Source of the DNA: Clostridia bacterium
GTDB lineage: Bacteria; Bacillota; Clostridia; Oscillospirales; CAG-272
Assembly (NCBI GenBank): GCA_017446155.1
Contig: JAFSRI010000001.1
Location: 24,255-88,254 of the forward strand
Reading direction: 5' to 3'
Length of the DNA: 64,000 nt
In this document: positions 43,711 through 51,988 of the stretch, one piece after another
How positions within the stretch are numbered: the stretch's first letter is position 1
Layout: every line of letters begins with the position of its first letter
The notes under the pieces: generated by a model
The model's database searches: none
What the model was told of the DNA's origin: nothing
Seen by the model: the letters and a program-made list of their open reading frames with translations, nothing else
Position numbers and translations under genes: made by a program

Positions 43711-43846
43711 TTTATGAAAGTTTAATTGTAATAATGCTTTTATGTGCGATTATTCGATATACAAATGTCGGCAACGGCAAAATGGTTTTTCTTTTTAAAT
43801 TCATAAAAATCGATTTATTCGCATCGCTGTCGTTTACAAAAACAAG

Positions 43847-43875
43847 TTGATTTTACATTTGCGTTATGATATAAT
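43847..43875 (+). promoter_or_regulatory. Promoter of the DtxR-type regulator
   Basis: TTGATT (43847-43852), 17 bases, TATAAT (43870-43875), about 25 bases before the start codon. No clear DtxR or MntR dyad is visible around it. Confidence 0.65.
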
Positions 43876-43900
43876 TTCAATAATCGGAGGTGAATCAAAG

Positions 43901-44263
43901 ATGAAATTACAGGAATCGGGAGAAATGTATCTTGAAACCATTCTTATTCTTTCGCACAAATCAAGCGAGGTCCACGCCGTACACGTCAGTGAATATATGA
44001 ACTTTTCAAGACCAAGCGTAAGCCGCGCGCTCGGCATACTCAAACGCGAGGGATATATTGAAATACACGATGACGGACATATATTTTTAACGCCGTCGGG
44101 TAAAGAAATAGCCGAAAAAATATACGAACGGCACACCGTTCTTCGCGACTTGCTCGTGTCGATCGGCGTAAGTAAAGAAACAGCGGAAGCCGACGCGTGC
44201 AAGATCGAGCACGCTATAAGTGACGAAACGTTTGAAGCTGTCAAAAGAGAAATAACAAAATGA
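43901..44263 (+). CDS. DtxR/MntR-family metal-dependent regulator
   Basis: A 120-residue protein: winged helix (about residues 1-75, with MNFSRPSVSRALGILKREGYI) and the metal and dimer domain. The metal ligand set reads ERH (His78) and ACKIEH (Cys100, Glu103, His104), with Glu8/Glu12 near the N-terminus. Cys at position 100 fits the DtxR/IdeR (iron) type rather than the Glu of MntR. It lacks the C-terminal SH3 domain, so length is MntR-like. No metal transporter is adjacent. Its stop overlaps a DUF4838 gene by ATGA, an unexpected pairing. Confidence 0.88.
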   Translation: MKLQESGEMYLETILILSHKSSEVHAVHVSEYMNFSRPSVSRALGILKREGYIEIHDDGHIFLTPSGKEIAEKIYERHTVLRDLLVSIGVSKETAEADACKIEHAISDETFEAVKREITK

Positions 44264-45198
44264 CGGCATGCGTTCTTATCCACCCGCACGAGATTTGCGG
44301 CGAGTGGCTTGAAATTTTAAAAAAATCGAAAATAAACACGCTCGGCATACATCCCGTAGGCGGACGCGCCGCGCCGAAGCACCTCGAAGCACTACTGCAA
44401 ATCGTGAAGACGACGGAATTTCGTCGGTTTATCGACGACGTTCATGCGCTTGGAATAGATGTCGAATATCAAATACACGCAATGTCTTGCCTGCTTCCGC
44501 GCGAGCTTTTCGACGCACACCCGGAATATTTCCGCATAAACGAAAAAGGCGAGCGAACGCCTGAATTTAACCTCTGCCCGTCAAATGACGAGGCGCTCGG
44601 CATTGTTGAGAAAAATGCGCAAAGGCTTGCGGAGCAGCTTTACGGATCGTCGGAAAAATACTATTTTTGGACGGACGACGTGCGCGGCAGTTACTGCCAC
44701 TGCGAAAAATGTAAAAAGCTGACCCCTTCCGATCAAGCCATGCTTATATACAACGCCATACTTCGCGGAATAAAAAAGTTCCGCCCGAACGCCGAGCACT
44801 GCTTTCTCGCGTATCAAGACGCGACAGATCCGCCGAAAAACGTCAAGGCTGACGAAGGCATATTCTTGGAATTTGCCCCAATCGACCGCGATTCTTTCGC
44901 TCCCCTATCGGATGAAAAAAACGCCGCGGCGACAGAGCCCATTCCCGCGCTTATCGACTTCTTCGGGAAGAAAAACAGCCGCGTGCTCGAATATTGGATA
45001 GACAACTCACGCTATTGCGAATGGAAAATGCCATATAAAAAGCTGCCGTTTATGCCGGATGTCATATCAAAAGACGCCGAGCTGTATAAGCGCTTCGGCT
45101 TTGAGGGGCTTTCCTCATTTGCGTGCTATCTCGGAAAAGACTACATGGCGCTTTTCGGTACGCCGCCGATAAAAGAATTTGCCGAAATCATAAACTAA
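44260..45198 (+). CDS. DUF4838-type glycosidase-like protein
   Basis: A 312-residue TIM-barrel-like protein without signal peptide. The zinc-knuckle-like CHCEKCKKLTPSDQ and the strand/turn NTLGIHPVGG, YYFWTDDV, CFLAYQD, LEFAPIDRD match DUF4838 proteins, which are related to glycoside hydrolases of the GH20-like or GH67 fold. Substrate unknown. It is translationally coupled to the DtxR-type gene (ATGA). Confidence 0.7.
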   Translation: MTACVLIHPHEICGEWLEILKKSKINTLGIHPVGGRAAPKHLEALLQIVKTTEFRRFIDDVHALGIDVEYQIHAMSCLLPRELFDAHPEYFRINEKGERTPEFNLCPSNDEALGIVEKNAQRLAEQLYGSSEKYYFWTDDVRGSYCHCEKCKKLTPSDQAMLIYNAILRGIKKFRPNAEHCFLAYQDATDPPKNVKADEGIFLEFAPIDRDSFAPLSDEKNAAATEPIPALIDFFGKKNSRVLEYWIDNSRYCEWKMPYKKLPFMPDVISKDAELYKRFGFEGLSSFACYLGKDYMALFGTPPIKEFAEIIN

Positions 45199-45214
45199 AC
45201 ACACGGAGGACGCC

Positions 45215-45520
45215 ATGAAAAATAACTCTCCACGCAAAAAACGCGACGCAGGCAGTATAATATTCGGGCTGTTGATATTTCTGTTTTTCAGAATCGACTC
45301 GTGGCTGTGCTCTCTGCCCGCTTGGATCACCCTCATACTTCATTTTGTCATAGATTTGCCGATATGGTGGTTTTGGGCGACGCTCGGCGTATGGATTCTC
45401 GCGGGGGCTGTGCGTTATATTGTAATCGTCTTTGCACGCTGGGGCGGCAATTCTGATGAGCCGCCCAAAGAAAACAAAAATCCGTATTCAAAGAAAAACG
45501 ACGATTACTATAAACAATAA
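45215..45520 (+). CDS. Unknown two-span membrane protein
   Basis: A 101-residue protein with a basic N-terminus (KKRDAGS), two hydrophobic segments (about residues 14-46 and 50-75) and a polar tail rich in Lys/Asn/Tyr. GGAGG site at 45205. It is the third gene in the DtxR block. Confidence 0.65.
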   Translation: MKNNSPRKKRDAGSIIFGLLIFLFFRIDSWLCSLPAWITLILHFVIDLPIWWFWATLGVWILAGAVRYIVIVFARWGGNSDEPPKENKNPYSKKNDDYYKQ

Positions 45521-45609
45521 AATCGATGAAACGGCGGGTAGATCACAAATATTTATACGCCGAACACCTTGCGAATTCAATTTGACATTTTTATAAAAGG
45601 AGAAATACA

Positions 45610-45816
45610 ATGTACATCTACAAAACCGAGATTTTACCCGTAAGCACGAAGTTCTTTTCCGACAAAGCAAACGAAAAAGACGCAGAGGCGCTCGACGAGC
45701 TGTTAAATAGGCGTGCCAAAGAAGGATGGGAGCTTGCGGCATATGACTATATGGCAACGTCATCGCAAATAAAAGGCGCGTTCATCATAACGTTCAAGAA
45801 AGAAAAAATGCAATAA
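45610..45816 (+). CDS. DUF4177-type small protein
   Basis: A 68-residue cytoplasmic protein. The pattern YIYKTEIL...ALDELLNRRAKEGWELAAYD followed by a C-terminal strand IITFKK fits DUF4177. AAAAGGAG site. Function unknown. Confidence 0.75.
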   Translation: MYIYKTEILPVSTKFFSDKANEKDAEALDELLNRRAKEGWELAAYDYMATSSQIKGAFIITFKKEKMQ

Positions 45817-45860
45817 AGCTGCCTGATATTATAAACCGATCCATAAAATTCAGTAAAATA

Positions 45861-45890
45861 AAAAAGCAACTTTTACAGGTTGCTTTTTTT
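45861..45890 (+). terminator. Intrinsic terminator of the DUF4177 gene
   Basis: A 10-bp stem AAAAAGCAAC (45861-45870) with GTTGCTTTTT (45879-45888) and T7. Confidence 0.85.
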
Positions 45891-45955
45891 GATCCCGTTT
45901 GATTTGATTTGCCGATTACAGAATAAAACAAACATTTTTAAAGATAAAGCGATAC

Positions 45956-45982
45956 AAAAAGCACGCCCGCATAAAGCGGGCG
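45956..45982 (-). terminator. Intrinsic terminator of the GH130-HAD operon
   Basis: A 7-bp stem CGCCCGC (45964-45970) with GCGGGCG (45976-45982), followed on the minus strand by a T5 run (45956-45960). Confidence 0.8.
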
Positions 45983-45986
45983 AGTA

Positions 45987-46937
45987 TTATTTCATCATTT
46001 TATACAGGTTTTCGTCGGTGAAATCTTCAACTATTATGTGCGTTCCGAGCGTTTTATGCAGCTGACGCTTGTAAGCGTCGTCGGCGTTAAGGCGGCTTAT
46101 ACAAAGCGCACCCATTCTGTCGCCGGCAAATATTTCGCTTCTGCCGTCGCCTGTCACAAGAACGTTTTTGCCGTCGGCGCCGAGGTTGACAAGCAATTTT
46201 TGCATTATCTCATCTTTGGGCAGTTTCTGCGTCCATGTAGAGCCAATAATATCCTCTATCATCTCACCCGTGCCTATCTTAAACCCGAGCGCCTCGACTT
46301 CTTCATGCATACCCATGCCTTTTTCTACGACCGCCCCCGTAACAAAATAATTTTTTACCCCGTGCGAGTGCAAGTATTGTAGAAATTCCATCGAGCCTTT
46401 AACGGTGAACTTTTCGGGATTTTCCCTTGCCTGAGCCAAATTTTTATCTCTGCAATAGCCGTTTAACACTTTTTCGTAAAGCTTGAAAAGCCGAGGGGTA
46501 TGCTCTTTCAAAAAAACGGAAAGCTCAGGTGTGTCAGGGGTAGTAAACGTTTCTTCTCCCCGCCCTATTCGCGTTATTTTATCGCGGTTGTCGTCGAAGT
46601 CGCAATCTACCTTTATGATTTTCGCGTCGATCGCGCGGCGGAGTCCCCATTCCATTTGGACCAGCGCCGAAAGCCCCGCCGATTCCACACAAAATCTGTC
46701 CGTTTCCGGCAACGCTTCCTTGCCTGCTTTCTCCACGAGCATTTTCACGCTTTCGTCGCTGTCGTACCCTTCGGGTACGCCGCCGCGCGAAACATAATCG
46801 AGCACAACGCTCATAACGGGCGGCCATTCACGGATAAGCGAATGGGTGCCGTCCACGTCGTGAAAAGCGTAAATAATATCACGCTCGCCGAAATTCTTTA
46901 CCGCAATATCACAAGGCGTATAAACAAATTTTACCAT
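45987..46937 (-). CDS. HAD-superfamily protein paired with GH130
   Basis: A 316-residue cytoplasmic protein. HAD-like motif I is AFHDVDGTHS, in which the second Asp is kept; a later KNYFVTGAVVEKG could be motif II and NVLVTGDGRSEIFAGDR motif IV. An insert of about 100 residues sits between. It lies 3 bases after the GH130 gene and is probably co-translated. A phosphatase acting on the sugar phosphate released by GH130 is a reasonable guess; not proven. Confidence 0.7.
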   Translation of the reverse strand: MVKFVYTPCDIAVKNFGERDIIYAFHDVDGTHSLIREWPPVMSVVLDYVSRGGVPEGYDSDESVKMLVEKAGKEALPETDRFCVESAGLSALVQMEWGLRRAIDAKIIKVDCDFDDNRDKITRIGRGEETFTTPDTPELSVFLKEHTPRLFKLYEKVLNGYCRDKNLAQARENPEKFTVKGSMEFLQYLHSHGVKNYFVTGAVVEKGMGMHEEVEALGFKIGTGEMIEDIIGSTWTQKLPKDEIMQKLLVNLGADGKNVLVTGDGRSEIFAGDRMGALCISRLNADDAYKRQLHKTLGTHIIVEDFTDENLYKMMK

Positions 46938-46940
46938 ATC

Positions 46941-47984
46941 TTATTTTCTCGGTTCGTTGCAAAGCGCGATGAGATCATCGACCTTTGCCGTGGCAAGACG
47001 CACGACGGCGTCTCCCGCGCTGTAATAAATCTTCACCGTTCCGTCGTCTTCAAGCAGCATCCCGCACGGGAACAGAGCGTTTGCGCGATAACCGAACTCG
47101 GTTTCGTAATAACCTTCAGGCACGATAAGCGGACGTTTTGACATACCGATAACCTTTGACGGATCGTCAAGGTCAAGCAACGCTATACCGATAACATAAC
47201 GTTTTCTCCACGCGGCTTCCCAGCCGTTCTTTCCGCGCGAGGGATCAATGTCAACCGAATGGAATATAGTAAGCCACCCTTTGTCCGTTTTAACGGGCGG
47301 TGCGCCGGGGCCGATTTTGTCATTGCAGAACGGCACGTCCTCCGTCGCCAAAACGAGCTTTGAATTTCCCCAATAAACAAGATCGGGGGAGTCGGATAGC
47401 CACATATCGAAATGTGTTCCGTCACGCGAATAAACGGGCATGGGGCGTTCAAGACGAACGTATTTGCCGTTGATTTTTTCGGGGAAAAGCACCATGTTTC
47501 TGTTTTCGGGAACGGAGATTGATTTTATTTCAAAGTTCTTTAAATCTTTCGTCACCGCCATTCCGCCGCAAACACCGTGACGCGTGTCAACGGCAAAGCA
47601 AACGCAATATTCCCCGTCTATATACGTTATACGCGGGTCGTAAACGCGCATTATTTCTTCGTCGTCGATCTCAAAGCACGGCTGAGGCCGAACGTTCCAC
47701 TTGATTCCGTCGTCGGAAAAAGCAAGACCGAGGTTTGTTTCATAATCGAGCTGCTGTTTTTCAAAGTCACCGACGTCGTTTCGGAATATCATTATATATT
47801 TCCCGTTCAGTTTCAACACCCCCGCGTTGAACGTAAGTGCCGAGCGATACGGCACGTCTTTATACGTCAGCACAGGTTCCGGATACCGTGTTATGCAGTC
47901 TGCCGTGGTAAAGAGCGCCTCGTCGACGAACTGTGCGGGTTTTGCGGTGGAAAATCCCGTTCTCTTCTTTTTCTGCTGTTCCAT
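46941..47984 (-). CDS. GH130-family glycoside phosphorylase
   Basis: A 347-residue five-bladed propeller. Family motifs: FNAGVLKLNGKYIMIFRND, YDPRITYIDGEYCVCFA, a conserved acid in ...DMWLSDSPDLVYWG, IGPGAPPVKTDKGWLTIFHSVD and GYYETEFGYRANALFP. GH130 enzymes phosphorolyse beta-mannosides such as mannosyl-glucose, giving mannose 1-phosphate. No signal peptide, so it works on imported sugars. Start at 47984 with AAAAGGAG. It heads a two-gene operon with a HAD protein. Confidence 0.9.
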   Translation of the reverse strand: MEQQKKKRTGFSTAKPAQFVDEALFTTADCITRYPEPVLTYKDVPYRSALTFNAGVLKLNGKYIMIFRNDVGDFEKQQLDYETNLGLAFSDDGIKWNVRPQPCFEIDDEEIMRVYDPRITYIDGEYCVCFAVDTRHGVCGGMAVTKDLKNFEIKSISVPENRNMVLFPEKINGKYVRLERPMPVYSRDGTHFDMWLSDSPDLVYWGNSKLVLATEDVPFCNDKIGPGAPPVKTDKGWLTIFHSVDIDPSRGKNGWEAAWRKRYVIGIALLDLDDPSKVIGMSKRPLIVPEGYYETEFGYRANALFPCGMLLEDDGTVKIYYSAGDAVVRLATAKVDDLIALCNEPRK

Positions 47985-48021
47985 TGCGTTTTCTCCTTTT
48001 GGGGTAAAATATTACACTGAA

Positions 48022-48050
48022 ATTTTATCATATTGCTTTTTGAAAATCAA
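48022..48050 (-). promoter_or_regulatory. Promoter of the GH130 operon
   Basis: On the minus strand TTGATT (48045-48050), 17 bases, TAAAAT (48022-48027). Confidence 0.55.
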
Positions 48051-48273
48051 CATCAATTTAATATTTTTATACGCATACGCGGCGTATCTGCAATTACGAT
48101 GTCATAATCATGCCGAGTTTTCCCGAAAAGAGATTTTTTCAGAATATCAAATCAAGCTCGGTTGATGATTTCTTTTTTTCTGTGTTTATAGGATTTTTAC
48201 GAGAGATTATTCGTGTTATTATCCGGCGCGACGCGACAAAACGGTTATGTGATTTATTCATAGACCGTAAAAA
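48051..48273. other. Gene-free stretch between GH130 and secG
   Basis: AT-rich, with a 60-codon plus-strand frame at 48110-48292 (basic, lacks a ribosome binding site) that I do not count as a gene. No other feature seen. Confidence 0.35.
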
Positions 48274-48296
48274 CAAAAAAACCGTCGAATGACGGC
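48274..48296 (-). terminator. Intrinsic terminator of secG
   Basis: A short CCGTC/GACGG stem (48282-48286 with 48291-48295) followed on the minus strand by T7. Confidence 0.65.
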
Positions 48297-48318
48297 TTGT
48301 ATTTTTTGTTTTTTACTC

Positions 48319-48561
48319 TCAGGTAAAGAGGAACATAACGAGAACGAGCACCGCGAAAACGATAGCAACGATCATCGTAAGTCTGGAAAGTTTCTTCTGT
48401 TTGGAATTGTTCTTGTTTCTTCCGTAATAAGTGTCTGCATTTCCGCCGCCGATAGCACCGGAAAGACCTTTTGAAGATTTGCCTTGAAGCAGAACGGCAA
48501 CAATAAGGAAGATAGCGGCAAGCATAAGTACGATTCCCAAAACGATATTCAATGCGCTCAT
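48319..48561 (-). CDS. secG: Preprotein translocase subunit SecG
   Basis: An 80-residue protein with two membrane spans (about residues 4-24 and 57-79) flanking the conserved LLQGKSSKGLSGAIGGG loop. It assists SecYEG export. GGAG site, monocistronic. In Firmicutes secG is often followed by rnr/smpB; neither is here. Confidence 0.95.
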   Translation of the reverse strand: MSALNIVLGIVLMLAAIFLIVAVLLQGKSSKGLSGAIGGGNADTYYGRNKNNSKQKKLSRLTMIVAIVFAVLVLVMFLFT

Positions 48562-48795
48562 AATAAATAAACTCCAATTCCGGCGGAAATATTGACTCCG
48601 CCGCCGTCCGCCATTTTTTCGGCGCGGAAAAAATTTTACTCATAAACTGCCTTTTTAAGTGCAGTATAAGTATATTATCACAATAAAAAGGAAAAATCAA
48701 GTATTTTGCAAAAAAAATTTGCGTTGTGCGCCGGCAATATCCGCCTATCACCGTATAAAACGCGCAATTTTTCACCTCCGCCGATTTAAAGCTAA

Positions 48796-48817
48796 GGCGC
48801 GCGGAATACCGCGCGCC
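48796..48817 (-). terminator. Hairpin after the FAD oxidoreductase
   Basis: A perfect 9-bp GC stem (48796-48804 with 48809-48817); T-tail weak on the minus strand. Confidence 0.6.
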
Positions 48818-48828
48818 GTATCATCTTA

Positions 48829-50280
48829 TCATCCCTCGGCGGTTACGGTTTTTGCCGCCTTTGCGTGCGAGGCGTGTTTTTGTTCGAGCTTTTTTATCTT
48901 CTCTATCACCAATTTACCGCTTTTGGCGGCGTTCGGCAGTCCCCCCGGGGGGCAAAGCCATTGCCCCGCATAAAACATTCGCGGATGTCCCTCAATACTG
49001 CCGTCAACGTGAAGCGGAATATAATTTTTCGGGAACAGAAAGCTCATAAAAGAGCCTACCTCGGCGCCGGTAAATCTTTTATACGTCGCCGGCGTCCACA
49101 CGTCAATGCATTTCACCTTGCCGGAAAGCTCCGGAAAACGTTTCTCGAACAGCTCGCGCGATATTTCTCCTATTCTGCGCTTTTTCTCTTTATATTCCAC
49201 CTTGTCCGCATCGAGCGAAATGTATTCTTTCGATTTTTCCTCATCGATGAATATCATGCTTTGATAAATACTTTTGCCCTCAGGCGCAAAATCTTTTTCG
49301 TGATAATACTCTCTGTATGACACCCTGTCGGAGCCGAGCTCTTCCCTGTACTCGTCCGGTATACTGATTATGATGTCGCCCTCAAACAATTTTTTATCCG
49401 ATTCCGCCGCGAGCGCACATTGCACGCTTGAAAAGCGAATGAGTTTTTTGTTTTTATATCTTTTGGCTATCGCACGCGGCATCTTCGCCCTGACCATACG
49501 ACCCGCCGCGGCGGCGGGATCTGCCGTTATTATTACATAGTCGCCCGTCTCTTCACTCCCGTCGGCGAAAATCACCTTGCCGTCATCGGCGCGCACGACT
49601 TCCTTGCCTAAGACAAGCTCACCGCCAAGTTCTTCATATCTCTTAACGATACGCTCCGCCGCCGCGACAGAGCCGCCATACGGTATGTCGGCGTCGCCCG
49701 AGCAGAACGTTCCGCCCACAATAAGCATTGCGAGCGCACCGAACTTTTCCCCAAGGAAATACGTAAAAAAGCGTTTTAACAACGGATGCTTGAATCTGTC
49801 GGCAAGATCGCCCATCGTCATCGGCAAATATTTCAACAGCCTTGTCGGCTTGTTTTCTCCCCCGCCGAATTTGAGCAGCTTCTGCGCCGCTTTTACGGCG
49901 CCTATAAACGCGCGCGACTCTTTTTCATCCTCTGCGGATACCGCCACCATGTCGTCTTCAAGTTTCTCTATATCGCGGCTGAACGAAAGGCTCTGCCCGT
50001 CAAGCTCGACGGTGTACAATACGTTCGGTTTGAATATCTCGACACCGTCGCCCAGCATACCTATATCTTCCCAAATTTTATATGACTCAATGTCTTTGTT
50101 CGTTCCCGTAAGCCAATGAATACAGTTGTCGATAAAATATTCTCCCCTGCGCCAACCCGAAAGGTTGCCGCCCGCCGTGTGATGTTTTTCAAATATGACG
50201 GCGTCATATCCCGCCAGTCTTGCGTAAATTCCCGCGGAAATCCCCGCGACTCCTGCCCCTACGATAATTACTTTTGCCAT
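48829..50280 (-). CDS. NAD(P)/FAD-dependent oxidoreductase (phytoene desaturase-like)
   Basis: A 483-residue protein with the FAD-binding GAGVAGISAGIYARLAGYD at the N-terminus and HTAGGNLSGW next. The C-terminal FAD contact GQWLCPPGGLPNAAKSG closes the family signature. It resembles the carotenoid/retinol-isomerising desaturase group that is common in Clostridia without carotenoid genes. Substrate unknown. The last 20 residues are a Lys/Ala-rich tail. Monocistronic. Confidence 0.85.
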   Translation of the reverse strand: MAKVIIVGAGVAGISAGIYARLAGYDAVIFEKHHTAGGNLSGWRRGEYFIDNCIHWLTGTNKDIESYKIWEDIGMLGDGVEIFKPNVLYTVELDGQSLSFSRDIEKLEDDMVAVSAEDEKESRAFIGAVKAAQKLLKFGGGENKPTRLLKYLPMTMGDLADRFKHPLLKRFFTYFLGEKFGALAMLIVGGTFCSGDADIPYGGSVAAAERIVKRYEELGGELVLGKEVVRADDGKVIFADGSEETGDYVIITADPAAAAGRMVRAKMPRAIAKRYKNKKLIRFSSVQCALAAESDKKLFEGDIIISIPDEYREELGSDRVSYREYYHEKDFAPEGKSIYQSMIFIDEEKSKEYISLDADKVEYKEKKRRIGEISRELFEKRFPELSGKVKCIDVWTPATYKRFTGAEVGSFMSFLFPKNYIPLHVDGSIEGHPRMFYAGQWLCPPGGLPNAAKSGKLVIEKIKKLEQKHASHAKAAKTVTAEG

Positions 50281-50503
50281 TTAAGTTGTTTCCTTTGTTT
50301 TTTATATATTATTGACTTGTATTTTCATTTTATGTGCACAGGCGGAAAAAATTACTCTTTTTGTCTATACGATCGTGTAGCCGATACGCAAAGCAAAACG
50401 GCGCAGTTTATCCGTCGAATGGTAAAAACGAATGAATTACATATATAATAGTTTATTTTTATGGACAAATCAAGCAAATAATCGTTTTTTTGCATTTTTT
50501 TGA

Positions 50504-50532
50504 TTGACAAAGCAAAAATATAATGATATAAT
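50504..50532 (+). promoter_or_regulatory. Consensus promoter of the rpsF operon
   Basis: TTGACA (50504-50509), 17 bases, TATAAT (50527-50532): both hexamers perfect. The 220 bases between the oxidoreductase start and this promoter hold no supportable gene. Confidence 0.85.
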
Positions 50533-50540
50533 AACTACTC

Positions 50541-50605
50541 GGAAAAGGACGCCACGGGCGTTTTTTCTCCTTGCCGGCAGTAAATCTGTTTTAATGCCGC
50601 CGGCC
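50541..50605 (+). promoter_or_regulatory. Structured rpsF leader (candidate S6:S18 autoregulatory RNA)
   Basis: Two elements lie between promoter and ribosome binding site. First, a terminator-like hairpin ACGCC (50549-50553) with GGCGT (50557-50561) followed by T6, extendable outward by AG/UC and GU pairs. Second, a stem GCCGGC (50573-50578) with GCCGGC (50599-50604), whose 3' side carries an unpaired GCC/CCG bulge (50596-50598). A CCG-containing bulged hairpin is the described S6:S18 binding motif in rpsF leaders; the match here is by eye. Confidence 0.55.
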
Positions 50606-50634
50606 TTATGTCCAGAAGGAGGTGCAAATCAATT

Positions 50635-50925
50635 ATGGAAAAACTTACTTCATCCTATGAGACGATGTTCGTAGTAGACTGCTCGACAAGCGAAGAAGCT
50701 ACAACGGCTGTCGTTGAAAAGTTCAAATCCCTCATTGAGTCAAACGGCACAATCGAGAAGATCGAAGAGTGGGGTAAACGCAAACTCGCGTATCCGATAA
50801 ACGATTTGACGGAAGGTTATTACGTTCTCATAAACCACACGTCAACCCGTGATTTCGTAGAAGAGCTGAGCCGCGTCTTCAACATAACGGAAGGCGTTAT
50901 GCGTTATCTTACAGTCAAATTATAA
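50635..50925 (+). CDS. rpsF: 30S ribosomal protein S6
   Basis: A 96-residue protein with the S6 fold: SYETMFVVDCS, GTIEKIEEWGKRKLAYPINDLTEGYYVLINH and ITEGVMRYLTVKL. Start at 50635 with AAGGAGG 10 bases upstream. First gene of rpsF-ssb-rpsR. Confidence 0.97.
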   Translation: MEKLTSSYETMFVVDCSTSEEATTAVVEKFKSLIESNGTIEKIEEWGKRKLAYPINDLTEGYYVLINHTSTRDFVEELSRVFNITEGVMRYLTVKL

Positions 50926-50940
50926 TCGGAGGTAAATGGT

Positions 50941-51372
50941 ATGGCAAGTCTTAACAAAGTAATCCTTATAGGACACCTGACCGCAGATCCCGAACTTCGT
51001 CAAACGGCGACAGGGCTCAGCGTTTGCTCGTTTTCCATCGGCGTAACGCGCCGTTTTCAAAGAGCGGGCGAACAGAACAGCGACTTCATAAACATAGTGG
51101 CGTGGCGTCAGACAGCGGAATTCATCTCCAAATACTTTAAAAAAGGCAGCGCCATATGCATCTGCGGTTCGCTTCAAACAAGAAACTACGTGGCAAACGA
51201 CAACACAAAGCGTTATATAACGGAAGTCGTAGCCGACGAGGCGTCTTTCGTTGAAAGAAAGACCGACGGAGCACCGAGATCCGACGATTATCAGGCGCCT
51301 GCTTATGCAACAGGCATGGAGGAAGCTCCCAAGTTCGAGGAAGTTTCCGGTGACGACGATCTGCCGTTCTGA
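50941..51372 (+). CDS. ssb: Single-stranded DNA-binding protein
   Basis: A 143-residue protein: OB fold in residues 1-105 (NKVILIGHLTADPELRQTATG, FINIVAWRQTAEFISKYFKKGS) and an intrinsically disordered tail ending DDDLPF, the usual partner-binding tip. Fifteen bases after rpsF; part of the ribosomal operon. Confidence 0.97.
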   Translation: MASLNKVILIGHLTADPELRQTATGLSVCSFSIGVTRRFQRAGEQNSDFINIVAWRQTAEFISKYFKKGSAICICGSLQTRNYVANDNTKRYITEVVADEASFVERKTDGAPRSDDYQAPAYATGMEEAPKFEEVSGDDDLPF

Positions 51373-51408
51373 GCAGATCACCTAAAATCTTAATGGGAGG
51401 TTTATATC

Positions 51409-51654
51409 ATGGATAAAGAGCAAAAAGTTGCCCGTCCCGTCGTTCACAGAAGAAAGAAAGTTTGCATCTTCTGCGAAGAGAAAGCGGAAACGATCGATTA
51501 TAAAGACACGGCTAAACTCAGAAAGTTTATTTCCGAACGTTCAAAGATCCTTCCCCGCAGAGTTACGGGTACATGCGCAAAACACCAGCGCGAACTTACG
51601 ATCGCTATAAAGAGAGCCCGTCATATGGCACTCGTTCCGTTCGTAACAGACTGA
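51409..51654 (+). CDS. rpsR: 30S ribosomal protein S18 (zinc-binding type)
   Basis: An 81-residue protein. The C+ form is visible: Cys19, Cys22, Cys56 and His59 (CIFC...CAKH), so it can hold a zinc ion, unlike the zinc-free paralogues used under zinc shortage. [36 protein letters not shown] is the core. GGGAGG site. Confidence 0.97.
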   Translation: MDKEQKVARPVVHRRKKVCIFCEEKAETIDYKDTAKLRKFISERSKILPRRVTGTCAKHQRELTIAIKRARHMALVPFVTD

Positions 51655-51702
51655 CGGTAAATTTGTGCTTGGATAAATTCAAATATCCTATTTAGCACAA
51701 AT

Positions 51703-51746
51703 AAGGCAGCAGATTTTGATAGAAAGTCTACTGCCTTTTCTTTTTA
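51703..51746 (+). terminator. Terminator of the rpsF-ssb-rpsR operon
   Basis: An interrupted stem AAGGCAGCAGA (51703-51713) with TCTACTGCCTT (51727-51737), one mismatch, then TTCTTTTT. An upstream inverted repeat ATTTGTGCT/AGCACAAAT (51661-51702) may add to it. Confidence 0.75.
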
Positions 51747-51988
51747 CTTATTGCGGAGCAACTGCAAGCGGGTTGCGAGCCCTTGATTTGTCGAGACTTG
51801 CGTTCGTATGATATATTAACTAGAGAGAAAAAATCTAAAATACTCTTTGCGTGCGTGAGAAAATGCAGTATATATCAATAGCTTTTGCCGCGGAATTATA
51901 TTTACACAAATACTCGTCTCGTACAGAGACATAATTATTTAATAATTACTTAAATGCAGCAGTTTTTTAGGGAGAGCGGGGTAATATA
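51747..51988. other. AT-rich gap before the zinc-ribbon lipoprotein
   Basis: About 240 bases, markedly more AT-rich than the ribosomal operon. No gene seen. A promoter for the following gene is not obvious; the GGGAGAGCGGGG stretch (about 51970-51981) is the ribosome binding region. Confidence 0.35.

Noticed and set aside
48110..48292. Basic 60-codon plus-strand frame upstream of secG
   Set aside because: No ribosome binding site, and it runs into the secG terminator.
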